Below are positions 26,563-34,814 of a DNA stretch of 47,345 nt, in pieces. The stretch comes from Prevotella sp. Lineage in GTDB: Bacteria > Bacteroidota > Bacteroidia > Bacteroidales > Bacteroidaceae. The notes below the pieces were generated by a model. The model saw only the letters and a list, made by a program, of their open reading frames with translations, ran no database searches and was not told the DNA's origin. Where the stretch lies: positions 1 through 47,345 of the forward strand of contig JALFOF010000018.1 of the NCBI GenBank assembly GCA_022773825.1, in the 5' to 3' direction. How positions within the stretch are numbered: position 1 is the first letter of the stretch; each line of letters opens with the position of its first letter. A program made the translations under genes and the position numbers.

Positions 26563-26613
26563 AAAACGCAATAAGCCAGAGCTTGAGAGTAAAGCTCTGG
26601 CTTATTGCGTTTT
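26563..26613. terminator. bidirectional intrinsic terminator between the lipoprotein gene and galK
   Basis: A perfect 22-bp stem (26563-26584 with 26592-26613, inner part GCAATAAGCCAGAGCTT) and a 7-base loop. A-tract on the left and T-tract on the right arm, so it works on both strands. Confidence 0.92.
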
Positions 26614-26641
26614 ATAAATGTCCGTATTATACTTTGACCTA

Positions 26642-27802
26642 TTAGCAGACTTTGCGTGAGCCTTGTCCTATTACGACATCGTAAACCTTTGGCTCATGTC
26701 CGTATTTCTCGGCAAACTTCTGCTTTGCAATAGCGATGAAGTTATCGTATAGCTCTTCCTTAACGAGGTTTATGGTGCAACCTCCAAAGCCACCGCCCAT
26801 GATTCGCGAGCCTGTAACACCACATTCCTTTGCTATGTCGTTGAGGTAATCAAGTTCCTCACAGCTTACTTCGTAGTCTTTAGAAAGCCCTTGGTGTGTA
26901 AGGTACATCTGCTTGCCCACCTCTTCGTAGTCTCCCTTGGTGAGAGCATCGCACACTGCGAGCACGCGGTCTTTCTCTCCGAGCACAAATGTAGCCCTCT
27001 GTATGTCCTCGGCGCTCACCTTGTCCTTTACTTCCTCAAGGTCCTCCCATGTGCAGTCTCGCAGGGTGTTTATAGTACGCTCGGGATATTTCGCCTGCAC
27101 AGCCTTGGCTACATTCTCGCATGAGTTGCGGCGGTCGTTGTAGGGAGAGCCTGCCAGTTCGTGCTTCACGCAGGAGTTGAGCAGAACGAGCTTATAGCCT
27201 TTAGGGTCAAATGGATAGTATTCAAATTCACGGCAGTTGCAGTCAAGTCGCATCAGCTTGCCCTCTTGACCGAAGACGGAGGCGAACTGGTCCATTATGC
27301 CGCAGTTGCAACCTATATATTTGTGCTCCGTAGCCTGTCCGGCGAGTACCATGTCCCACTTGGAAACCTTGTTGTCAGCAAACAAATCGTTCAACGCGCA
27401 GGCGAAGCAGGACTCCATGGCGGCAGAGCTTGACATTCCTGCTCCCAGTGGCACGTCGCCAGCGAAAGCTATATTAAAACCTTTAACGTCAACACCCAGC
27501 AGGCGGAACTCCTGCACGATGCCGTATATATAGCGTGCCCATGTTGCGCTGGGGCCCTTAGGGTCATCCACCGTGAACTCTGTACGGTCCTTCAAGTCAA
27601 TGGAATATGCCATGACTTTGTTAGTGCCATTGGGCCTTAGCTCTGCCATGACACCGCAATCCACAGCACCGGGGAACACGAAGCCACCGTTGTAGTCGGT
27701 ATGTTCTCCGATAAGATTGATACGACCTGGGGAGAAATAGATATTGCCCGTTTTACCGTCAAAATGCTTGATAAATCTGCTTCTTACAAATTCTATGTCC
27801 AT
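26642..27802 (-). CDS. galK: galactokinase
   Basis: Phosphorylates galactose at C1 in the Leloir pathway. 386 residues, the usual GHMP-kinase length. Galactose-binding signature GRINLIGEHTDYNGG near residues 27-41, the ATP-binding motif PLGAGMSSSAAMES near 115, and the third GHMP motif GGGFGGCTINLV near 343. It is monocistronic: its own promoter lies at 27842-27872 and a strong terminator follows the stop. No other galactose genes are adjacent. Confidence 0.97.
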   Translation of the reverse strand: MDIEFVRSRFIKHFDGKTGNIYFSPGRINLIGEHTDYNGGFVFPGAVDCGVMAELRPNGTNKVMAYSIDLKDRTEFTVDDPKGPSATWARYIYGIVQEFRLLGVDVKGFNIAFAGDVPLGAGMSSSAAMESCFACALNDLFADNKVSKWDMVLAGQATEHKYIGCNCGIMDQFASVFGQEGKLMRLDCNCREFEYYPFDPKGYKLVLLNSCVKHELAGSPYNDRRNSCENVAKAVQAKYPERTINTLRDCTWEDLEEVKDKVSAEDIQRATFVLGEKDRVLAVCDALTKGDYEEVGKQMYLTHQGLSKDYEVSCEELDYLNDIAKECGVTGSRIMGGGFGGCTINLVKEELYDNFIAIAKQKFAEKYGHEPKVYDVVIGQGSRKVC

Positions 27803-27841
27803 AGTTTATGTGATTTAAGTTTTTGTTAGTATTATCAGATG

Positions 27842-27872
27842 CAAATTTACAAACTTTTTTCTATACCACAAA
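27842..27872 (-). promoter_or_regulatory. promoter for galK
   Basis: Minus strand TTTG (27872-27869), 19 bases, TAAATTTG (27849-27842); leader of about 35 bases to the ATG at 27802. Confidence 0.75.
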
Positions 27873-27931
27873 AAAATAGTTGCGTTTTTTTCTGTTTGCC
27901 TTGCAATAAGAAGTCATTGGTCTTCTTGTCT

Positions 27932-28222
27932 TTAATATATCCTTATATCTGCTATCACCTGCGCACCAACGGCATTGTTTAGCTGCGCTACAAGTGTAGT
28001 GCGCCTCATTTGCAGGTCTGCGCGCACGGCGGGACTGAGTATTTTGACCCATAGCGTCTGGTTCTTGATATGTTTTTCCTCCGTATATTGCGCCACGGCA
28101 GGACCTGCCACGTCGTCCCACGCCTGTAACAAGCGTCGCTGTAGCAGTGGAGTCTCCAGTCCGTTGGCCCTTAATATCTGCCTTACGAGGTCTTCTACCT
28201 CCTGTGGTTTGCGTCGAAACAT
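27932..28222 (-). CDS. DUF721 protein (DciA-like)
   Basis: 96 residues: a single DUF721 domain (DLVRQILRANGLETPLLQRR, WDDVAGPAVAQYT, TLWVKILSPAVRADLQMRR). DUF721 proteins include DciA, the ancestral loader of the replicative helicase DnaB, so a replication role is reasonable but inferred for this short version. It lies 22 bases after recF on the same strand, an arrangement common in Bacteroidetes, and probably shares its transcript. Confidence 0.88.
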   Translation of the reverse strand: MFRRKPQEVEDLVRQILRANGLETPLLQRRLLQAWDDVAGPAVAQYTEEKHIKNQTLWVKILSPAVRADLQMRRTTLVAQLNNAVGAQVIADIRIY

Positions 28223-28244
28223 TCTGTTTGTCCTTTACGGTTTT

Positions 28245-29348
28245 TCAGTCAACGGTGAAATTTCCGCTACTGACGTGGAAGAGTTTGTAGTCAAAGTTGC
28301 CCTTGCTCAGTATGTTGTCAAGGTGTTCGCGGTTAGTGTCCGTGATGAAGATTTGCCCGAATTGCTCGCCGCTGACAATGTTTACAATCTTCTCAACGCG
28401 CTGTGCGTCAAGCTTATCGAATATGTCGTCCAGCAGCAGCAGAGGCGTAGTGGCACTTATTGTCTGTCTGAGGAAGTCGAACTGGGCGAGTTTCAGTGAT
28501 ATGACATACGTCTTCGTCTGTCCCTGACTGCCCTCTCGCTTCATGGGGTAACCACCTATCAGCATCTCAAGGTCATCGCGGTGTACGCCGTGCAGCGAGT
28601 AGCCCACAGCCCTGTCCTTGTGCCTGTCATGCTGTATCACATCCAGCAACCTGCCTCTTTGACAATGGGAGATATAGCGCAGGGACACTTGTTCCTTCTC
28701 GCCGCTAATCTTATTGTATATCTCGTTGAACACTGGCACGAAGCGATTGACGAAGTCGTTGCGCTTTTGGAATATCTTTTCCCCGTTGTCCGCCATCTCC
28801 TCTTCCCACAATGTCAGCAGCATGGCATCGGGTTCTTCTTCCATCTTGAGCAATGCATTGCGCTGTTGCAACGCTTTGTTGTAGCGGTTGAGCAGGTCGA
28901 TGTAGGTGTTGTCATACTGGGAGATGACCATATCCAGCAACTTCCGGCGCTCTTCCCCACCCCCTGCTATCAGTGTCACGTCGTCGGGCGATACTATGAT
29001 AAGCGGAATAAGCCCTATATGCTCCGACAACTTCTTATAAGCCTTTTTGTTACGCTTGAACTGTTTTTTCGCCCCACGCTTCATTCCTGCGTAGATTTCC
29101 TCCACGGTCTCCCCGTCATCCTGCACGTATTGCCCTTGTAACATGAAGAAATCCGTGTCATGCCGCATCGACAGGGAATCGATGTTGCTTGACATGGAGT
29201 GGCAGAAAGAAAGGAAATAAACAGCATCAAGCAGATTGGTCTTGCCCTCGCCGTTATCGCCTATAAAGCAGTTAATCTTGCTTGAGAAGCCAAGGCTGGC
29301 ATCACTGATGTTCTTGTAATTGAGTATCGATAGTTGTCGGAGAAACAT
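28245..29348 (-). CDS. recF: DNA replication and repair protein RecF
   Basis: SMC-like ATPase that helps load RecA at single-strand gaps. The start is placed at the ATG at 29348 (MFLRQLSILNYKN): the 28 extra codons upstream are the translation of a terminator hairpin and do not look like protein. 367 residues. Walker A GDNGEGKT at 30-37, the signature-like GSQGQTKTYVISLKLAQ near 280, Walker B PLLLLDDIFDKLD near 305. Followed by the DUF721 gene. No clear promoter fits into the 25 bases between the hairpin and the start, so transcription may come from read-through of mutAB. Confidence 0.95.
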   Translation of the reverse strand: MFLRQLSILNYKNISDASLGFSSKINCFIGDNGEGKTNLLDAVYFLSFCHSMSSNIDSLSMRHDTDFFMLQGQYVQDDGETVEEIYAGMKRGAKKQFKRNKKAYKKLSEHIGLIPLIIVSPDDVTLIAGGGEERRKLLDMVISQYDNTYIDLLNRYNKALQQRNALLKMEEEPDAMLLTLWEEEMADNGEKIFQKRNDFVNRFVPVFNEIYNKISGEKEQVSLRYISHCQRGRLLDVIQHDRHKDRAVGYSLHGVHRDDLEMLIGGYPMKREGSQGQTKTYVISLKLAQFDFLRQTISATTPLLLLDDIFDKLDAQRVEKIVNIVSGEQFGQIFITDTNREHLDNILSKGNFDYKLFHVSSGNFTVD

Positions 29349-29373
29349 TCTATTCTGGAATGGATAAACAAAA

Positions 29374-29430
29374 GCTGCCGCTTCACCCGGTGAACCAACC
29401 GAGATTGGTTCGCCGGGATGAAGCGACAGC
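29374..29430 (-). terminator. terminator after mutB, just upstream of recF
   Basis: A long stem (29374-29398 with 29405-29430) with two mismatches and one wobble; the loop is about 6 bases (CCGAGA). On the minus strand it is followed by TTTTGTTT. It ends mutAB transcription, or attenuates it into recF, whose ATG is only 25 bases beyond. Confidence 0.82.
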
Positions 29431-29445
29431 ATTCATTTCTAATGG

Positions 29446-31596
29446 TTATTCTTCATCAAGTAATATGCGCATCATCTCTATCGCGGACTTTGCGACAGGC
29501 GTTCCGGGGCCGAAGATGGCAGCCACGCCAGCCTTATAGAGGAAGTCATAGTCCTGAGCAGGTATGACACCGCCTGCAATGACCATGATGTCCTCGCGTC
29601 CGAGCTTCTTCAATTCCTCGAAGAGAGCAGGGATGAGCGTCTTGTGACCTGCGGCAAGTGAGGACACGCCCACAATGTGCACGTCGTTCTCTACTGCCTC
29701 TCGAGCTGCTTCTGCCGGGGTTTGGAACAATGGTCCCATATCCACGTCGAAGCCACAGTCGGCATATCCCGTCGCAACAACTTTCGCTCCGCGGTCGTGA
29801 CCGTCCTGACCCATCTTGGCAATGAATATACGTGGCCTGCGGCCCTCTTTCTGAGCGAAACGCTCTGTCATCTGACAAGCCTTCTCAAACTGGCTGTCAT
29901 TCTTGCTTTCTGCACTATACACGCCTGATATTGTCCTTATTACTGCTTTATAACGACCCACGACTTTCTCGCAGGCATCAGAGATTTCACCGAGGGTGCA
30001 ACGCACCTTTGCGCACTCAACAGCCGCCTCTAACAGGTTACCATTGCCCGTGCGAACCACCTCTGTCAGCGCATCCAGCGTCTCTTTCACCTTCGCTTCG
30101 TCGCGGTTAGCCTTGAGCTCCTTCAGCGCTGCCTCCTGCTCCAGACGCACAGCGGTATTATCTACCTCGAGGATGTCTATCGGGTCCTCATGGTCAAGAC
30201 GATACTTGTTGGTGCCGACGATAGTCTGCTGTCCTGAGTCTATGCGGGCCTGAGCACGTGCCGCAGCCTCTTCAATGCGCATCTTGGGCACACCTGTCTC
30301 GATAGCCTTTGCCATACCGCCGAGCTTTTCTATCTCTTGGATATGCTCCCAAGCCTTGTGTACGAGCTCGTTTGTCAGGGTCTCCACATAGTAAGAGCCA
30401 GCCCATGGGTCTATTTCCTTACATACCTTCGTCTCATTCTGTATGTAAATCTGCGTATTGCGGGCAATACGAGCGGAGAAATCCGTAGGCAATGCTATCG
30501 CCTCGTCCAGTGAGTTGGTGTGCAATGACTGCGTATGTCCGAGCACGGCTGCCATTGCCTCGATGCAGGTACGACCGACATTGTTGAACGGGTCCTGCTC
30601 CGTAAGCGACCAACCTGATGTCTGGGAGTGTGTGCGGAGTGCCATAGACTTGGGGTTCTTCGCCCCGAAGCTCTTCACAATCTTAGCCCACAGCAGGCGT
30701 CCAGCGCGCATCTTGGCAATCTCCATGAAGTGGTTCACGCCGATAGCCCAGAAGAAACTGAGTCGTGGAGCAAAGGCATCGATGTCTATTCCCGCGTTTA
30801 CACCAGCGCGAAGATACTCCAATCCGTCCGCAAGAGTGTAGGCAAGCTCAATGTCTGCTGTTGCTCCTGCCTCCTGCATGTGATAGCCAGAGATGGAGAT
30901 AGAGTTGAACTTCGGCATCTTCTGTGATGTGTATTCAAAGATGTCGGCAATGATTTTCATTGAGAATGACGGCGGATAGATGTATGTGTTACGCACCATG
31001 AACTCCTTGAGGATGTCGTTCTGTATCGTTCCTGCCATCTCTTCAAGCTTAGCTCCCTGCTCCAGACCTGCTACAATGTAGAACGCCATGATGGGCAGCA
31101 CCGCGCCATTCATCGTCATTGACACTGACATCTTGTTGAGAGGTATGCCGTCGAAGAGCACCTTCATGTTCTCTACGGAGCAGATACTAACGCCAGCCTT
31201 GCCCACGTCGCCCACCACGCGCATATTGTCGGGGTCGTAACCACGATGCGTAGGCAGGTCGAACGCCACGGACAAGCCTTTCTGTCCGGAAGCAAGGTTC
31301 CTGCGATAGAAAGCGTTTGACTCTTCCGCGGTGGAGAAACCGGCATACTGTCGTATGGTCCAAGGGCGGAAAGGGTACATCATGGAGTATGGTCCACGGA
31401 GGAATGGGGGAATACCGGCCGCGAAATCGAGGTGCTCCATGCCCTCAAGGTCATCCTTGGTATATACGGGTTTCACCTCAATGTGCTCGGGAGTCTTCCA
31501 TACATACTGTATATTGTTTTCCTTCTGCCAAGCAGCGTCATCAGTCTTCTCTATGCCAGAGAAGACATTTATATTTTTGAAATCTTTTCTAGCCAT
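29446..31596 (-). CDS. mutB: methylmalonyl-CoA mutase, large (catalytic) subunit
   Basis: Adenosylcobalamin-dependent interconversion of succinyl-CoA and (R)-methylmalonyl-CoA, the central step of propionate formation in Bacteroidetes. 716 residues: a TIM-barrel substrate domain (to about 560, with [20 protein letters not shown] and [20 protein letters not shown]) and a C-terminal B12-binding domain whose [11 protein letters not shown] contains the cobalt-ligating His600. Its start lies 3 bases after the mutA stop, so the subunits are coupled in one message from the promoter at 33559-33589. A strong terminator follows. No epimerase or decarboxylase gene is adjacent. Confidence 0.97.
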   Translation of the reverse strand: MARKDFKNINVFSGIEKTDDAAWQKENNIQYVWKTPEHIEVKPVYTKDDLEGMEHLDFAAGIPPFLRGPYSMMYPFRPWTIRQYAGFSTAEESNAFYRRNLASGQKGLSVAFDLPTHRGYDPDNMRVVGDVGKAGVSICSVENMKVLFDGIPLNKMSVSMTMNGAVLPIMAFYIVAGLEQGAKLEEMAGTIQNDILKEFMVRNTYIYPPSFSMKIIADIFEYTSQKMPKFNSISISGYHMQEAGATADIELAYTLADGLEYLRAGVNAGIDIDAFAPRLSFFWAIGVNHFMEIAKMRAGRLLWAKIVKSFGAKNPKSMALRTHSQTSGWSLTEQDPFNNVGRTCIEAMAAVLGHTQSLHTNSLDEAIALPTDFSARIARNTQIYIQNETKVCKEIDPWAGSYYVETLTNELVHKAWEHIQEIEKLGGMAKAIETGVPKMRIEEAAARAQARIDSGQQTIVGTNKYRLDHEDPIDILEVDNTAVRLEQEAALKELKANRDEAKVKETLDALTEVVRTGNGNLLEAAVECAKVRCTLGEISDACEKVVGRYKAVIRTISGVYSAESKNDSQFEKACQMTERFAQKEGRRPRIFIAKMGQDGHDRGAKVVATGYADCGFDVDMGPLFQTPAEAAREAVENDVHIVGVSSLAAGHKTLIPALFEELKKLGREDIMVIAGGVIPAQDYDFLYKAGVAAIFGPGTPVAKSAIEMMRILLDEE

Positions 31597-31599
31597 AAT

Positions 31600-33456
31600 T
31601 TACTTGATACCGAGTTTTTCGTTATACATCCTAAGTGTCTCAAGTTGGTTGACCTTGACGTGTATGAAGTTCTCTATGCCAGCGGCCTTGAGTTCGTCTG
31701 AGCATGCTGGCGCACCAGCCACAACAAACATTGCTCGTCCGTCCAGATACTTGTAAGCTGGCACCGCGTACTGTGCGTATTCGTCATCGGAAGAGCACAA
31801 TACCACGATGTCGGCACCAGCGGCGAGTGCTGCGTCCACACCTTCCTCTACGGTGTTGAAGCCGAGGTTGTCCACAACCTTGTAGCCTGCCGTGGCGAGG
31901 AAGTTGCAAGAGAACTGCGCACGTGCCTGCCTCCACACGAGGTTGCCTATCGTAAGCATGAATGCCACGGGCTGTTTCTCTGCCTTTTCCGTAGCGATAC
32001 GCAATGCTTCAAAGTCGGCAGCCAACCTGCTGGCACTAACAGCCTTATACACGCTCTCGTCCTTATGGCCGCATCCGCATGACTGTTCCAACGGCATCTT
32101 GCCGTCGCTCTTCTCGTTGAAGTTCGGGAACTGGTTTGTTCCAAGTATAAACTCCCTGCGTTGTGCCGCCAATGTGTGGCGCTTCTCGTTTGTAGCGTTT
32201 ATGTCGTCCTGCACGGTGCCTGCCTTTATAGCTGCGAGGAAGCCACCCTCCTCTTCTACCTTCAGGAATATCTTCCATGCCTCTGTGGCGAGTGATGTCG
32301 TCAACTCCTCTATATAATATGAGCCTGCGGACGGGTCAACCACCGTATCGAAATGACACTCCTCCTTCAGCAGCAACTGCTGGTTGCGGGCTATGCGCTC
32401 AGAGAAATCATCGGGAGTCTCGTATGCGGCATCAAACGGTGTCACAACAATAGAGTGTACGCCAGCGAGCGCTGCGGACATTGTCTCTGTCTGTGAGCGG
32501 AGAAGGTTGACGTGAGCATCGAAAATCGTCATGTTATATGAGGTTGTGACAGCGTTCACGCACATCTTGCAAGCGCAGTCACACTTTGGTTCGTACTGCT
32601 TTACAATCTGGGCCCACAACATTCTTGCCGCGCGGAACTTGGCTATCTCCATAAAATAGTTCTCGGAGATACCCATATTGAATTTTATCTTACTTGCAGC
32701 CAGTGTGGGTTCCACGCCAGCATCCACTAACTGCTGCAGATACTCGTTACCCCAAGCCAGAGCATAGCCCAGCTCTTGTATGATGTAGGCACCAGAATTG
32801 TTGAGCGACACGGAGTTCACCGCTATGCAACGGAAATTCGGGTAATCCTTCAGTGCATCCACCAAAGCTGGTGCGAACTGAAGCAGAGGCTCCACGTCTT
32901 TGCCCTTCATAACGATTTTCTCCATCGGGTCCCAGTCTATGGAGCCTACTATCTTCTCCTTGTCGTAGCCCTTTGCCTTGAAGTAAGACACGAGCAACTG
33001 TGCAAGTTCTACGGAATGGCGCTTGCAAGTGCAAAAGTTAAGCTCTACGCAGTCGCAGTATATTCCATCGAGCAACTGCTCCACGAACTCTGCGCTTACT
33101 GCCTTTCCTGGGATTTTGAACGAAAGTGAGTCGATACCTTTGTTCAGTACGTCCTTCGCCTTAATGTTGGCAGCGGAGGCATCAGCAGCGTCAATCTCCT
33201 GACGGATGTACCACGTGTTGTCGTCTTTCTTGTTACCACGCACGAAGGGATATTCTCCCGGCAGGGCATTAGGTGTCTGCAACTTCTCTACGTCTTCCCT
33301 ACGGTAGAAAGGCTGCACACTGAACCCCTCAGATGTACGCCAAACAAGACGCTTCTGGAAATCCGCCCCCTTCAGGTCAACCTGAATCTTGTCAAGCCAC
33401 TCCTGTGTCGTGGGTGTCTGAAACTCGGTAAAGAGCTTCTCTTTAGTGTTTGTCAT
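31600..33456 (-). CDS. mutA: methylmalonyl-CoA mutase, small subunit
   Basis: Non-catalytic partner of MutB in the alpha-beta heterodimer. 618 residues with the same fold order but degenerate active site: the C-terminal domain lacks the DxHxxG cobalamin motif (it reads NFLATAGYKVVDNLGFNTVE), as expected for this subunit. The N-terminus (KEKLFTEFQTPTTQEWLDKI) matches the family. It precedes mutB by 3 bases on the minus strand. The leader (about 33457-33555) is roughly 100 bases, too short for a cobalamin riboswitch, and contains no B12-box-like sequence that I can see. Confidence 0.95.
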   Translation of the reverse strand: MTNTKEKLFTEFQTPTTQEWLDKIQVDLKGADFQKRLVWRTSEGFSVQPFYRREDVEKLQTPNALPGEYPFVRGNKKDDNTWYIRQEIDAADASAANIKAKDVLNKGIDSLSFKIPGKAVSAEFVEQLLDGIYCDCVELNFCTCKRHSVELAQLLVSYFKAKGYDKEKIVGSIDWDPMEKIVMKGKDVEPLLQFAPALVDALKDYPNFRCIAVNSVSLNNSGAYIIQELGYALAWGNEYLQQLVDAGVEPTLAASKIKFNMGISENYFMEIAKFRAARMLWAQIVKQYEPKCDCACKMCVNAVTTSYNMTIFDAHVNLLRSQTETMSAALAGVHSIVVTPFDAAYETPDDFSERIARNQQLLLKEECHFDTVVDPSAGSYYIEELTTSLATEAWKIFLKVEEEGGFLAAIKAGTVQDDINATNEKRHTLAAQRREFILGTNQFPNFNEKSDGKMPLEQSCGCGHKDESVYKAVSASRLAADFEALRIATEKAEKQPVAFMLTIGNLVWRQARAQFSCNFLATAGYKVVDNLGFNTVEEGVDAALAAGADIVVLCSSDDEYAQYAVPAYKYLDGRAMFVVAGAPACSDELKAAGIENFIHVKVNQLETLRMYNEKLGIK

Positions 33457-33558
33457 AATTCTGTATTGTAATAATAAATTTAGATTACATTCTACTTATA
33501 TGTTACAGCAAAGGTTCAAGTCTATGCTTGACACATTCTGTTTGCTAAATTTTGTTTG

Positions 33559-33589
33559 CAAAGTTAGTCATTTTTTTTGAGCTGACAAA
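33559..33589 (-). promoter_or_regulatory. promoter for mutA-mutB
   Basis: Minus strand TTTG (33589-33586), 19 bases, TAACTTTG (33566-33559). It matches the consensus in both elements; leader of about 98 bases. Confidence 0.78.
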
Positions 33590-33706
33590 CATTGACTTAG
33601 TCAATAACATTTTCGTTTGCATAATTTAACGCACACTAATCATCACTGGCACTATCTTCAACTGTCGGAAAGCCAAGCAATAAGCCGTTATAAGACACCA
33701 TCTTCA

Positions 33707-33893
33707 TTAGGGCAGGAGCAAAGCTGGAACCAGTACTCGTCGCTGTGCATTTTTCCTGCCACCATCACGATAGTTCTGCTTGAAATGGTTGACGGCAATG
33801 ACATCGACCTTGCGTGGGAGGCGGTCATAAACCTCCTTTTTAATGTCGTTTTTTTGCCTTTTCAACCAGTTTATGAATATTCTTTGCGTCCAT
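33707..33893 (-). pseudogene. remnant of a small phage-morphogenesis-like gene
   Basis: Starting at the ATG at 33893, the minus strand reads MDAKNIHKLVEKAKK and soon hits a stop. A shift at a run of seven A's (near 33855) continues as IKKEVYDRLPRKVDVIAVNH and FKQNYRDGG, after which the pattern is lost and the frame ends at 33707. The AVNHFKQNYRDGG segment resembles, from memory, the N-terminal part of Mu-like phage virion-morphogenesis proteins of Bacteroidetes, but only weakly. With two apparent frameshifts and no neighbours it looks like a decayed fragment of mobile DNA. The longer open frame starting at 33988 overlaps an opposite-strand promoter and is not believable upstream. Confidence 0.4.
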
Positions 33894-33913
33894 AAATAAT
33901 TTTCGTGATTTTC

Positions 33914-33945
33914 TTTGGCAGTTTGGATAAATGTTTGTACTTTTG
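33914..33945 (+). promoter_or_regulatory. promoter for candidate small RNA
   Basis: TTTG (33914-33917), 20 bases, TACTTTTG (33938-33945): both Bacteroidetes elements at correct spacing, pointing into a 70-base stretch that ends in an intrinsic terminator and contains no convincing gene. Confidence 0.65.
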
Positions 33946-33949
33946 GAGC

Positions 33950-34011
33950 GGTATGAGTCGAAGCTTCGTACCCGGCTCGAACCTCCACTCGGGACTTCGG
34001 TCCCGTTTTTT
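33950..34011 (+). ncRNA. candidate small RNA, two hairpins
   Basis: Predicted transcript of about 62 bases between the promoter at 33914-33945 and a terminator. Hairpin 1: GAGTCG (33955-33960) pairs with CGGCTC (33973-33978, one G-U) around a 12-base loop. Hairpin 2: CGGGAC-TTCG-GTCCCG (33990-34005), a perfect stem with the very stable C(UUCG)G tetraloop, followed by six T's (34006-34011). A 37-codon frame from ATG 33953 (MSRSFVPGSNLHS...) passes through the terminator and has no clear ribosome-binding site, so non-coding is more likely. It is antisense to the region upstream of the decayed gene. The rest of 34012-34125 shows nothing. No known RNA family is recognised. Confidence 0.55.
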
Positions 34012-34125
34012 ATTTATATACATAACATTTGTTCCCATGCTTTACGATTATTATTCGCTGCTTTGAGGACAGTTTGAGTTAGCCATTAATGGTTTTGCTA
34101 ATTGCTTGTCGAGATACATATCCTC

Positions 34126-34710
34126 TCACGCAAAAGCGATAGCTTCAAGACGTTGCTTCAGTTGCGGCATGAGTGACTTGCGTATGCTCAGTGTGATGCT
34201 GCATGTAGTTTGGAAGTCCTGAGCTATTATGCGTGGCTGCATTTCCTTTACCACCTTCATTACCACATTCATCTGCGGATAGGCAAAGGTATAGGTGTAT
34301 TGTTCCTCCACTTGCCACTCTTCCACGACAGCGTTGGCAAGGGCTTGCTGCGCCGATTCACGGTAAGCTACTATTAGTCCACCAGTTCCGAGGTTCACAC
34401 CGCCATAGTAACGAATGACGAATATCACTACGTCTGTAAGACCTGCGCTAAGCAATGCCCCGAGTATGGGCTTACCTGCCGTGCTTGAAGGTTCTCCATC
34501 GTCGTTGGCACGAAACTCCTTCCCCTCTGGTCCGAGGCGATATGCATAGCACACATGACGGGCATCATAATACTTTTTCTTGTAAAAAGCCTGAAGTGCC
34601 TTAACTTCCTCGGCAGAGGAGACATGATGAGCGAAGGCGTAGAACTTGCTCCGCTTCTCTGTGTAGTACCCCTCAGATGTCTGGGCTATGGTATAAAAAG
34701 TGTCCGTCAT
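34126..34710 (-). CDS. YigZ/IMPACT family protein (UPF0029)
   Basis: 194 residues. The N-terminal IMPACT domain has the family's hallmark sequence: YTEKRSKFYAFAHHV, then ARHVCYAYRLG, DDGEPSSTAGKPIL and VIRYYGGVNLGTGGL. A DUF1949-type C-terminal domain (about 130-194) follows. Eukaryotic IMPACT regulates translation through GCN1; bacterial YigZ function is not settled, though ribosome- or tRNA-related roles have been suggested. Start at the ATG at 34710 (MTDTFYTIAQTSEGYYTEKR). The gap to the lipid kinase (34711-34814) contains only a weak 7-bp stem (34786-34809). Confidence 0.9.
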   Translation of the reverse strand: MTDTFYTIAQTSEGYYTEKRSKFYAFAHHVSSAEEVKALQAFYKKKYYDARHVCYAYRLGPEGKEFRANDDGEPSSTAGKPILGALLSAGLTDVVIFVIRYYGGVNLGTGGLIVAYRESAQQALANAVVEEWQVEEQYTYTFAYPQMNVVMKVVKEMQPRIIAQDFQTTCSITLSIRKSLMPQLKQRLEAIAFA

Positions 34711-34814
34711 ATATGTTTTTTTACCTTGCCAAGGCAGGCTGTGGCGAATTGTCTGTAGTTGTTATTATGAAACAGATGGTAAAGGGCTTTGCGGCAATGG
34801 GGGCAAAGCGTTGT

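Noticed and set aside
29349..29432. Extended N-terminus of recF
   Set aside because: The extra 28 codons are the terminator hairpin after mutB; the family starts at MFLRQLSILNYKN.
33457..33558. Cobalamin riboswitch upstream of mutA
   Set aside because: The leader is only about 100 bases and lacks a B12-box-like sequence or the expected multi-stem core.
33617..33895. 92-codon plus-strand frame after mutA
   Set aside because: It overlaps the minus-strand remnant and has no recognisable domain, promoter or ribosome-binding site.
33955..33990. tRNA T-arm on the minus strand (GGTTCGAGCC)
   Set aside because: Flanking bases do not form a five-pair T stem, and no anticodon arm or acceptor can be built.
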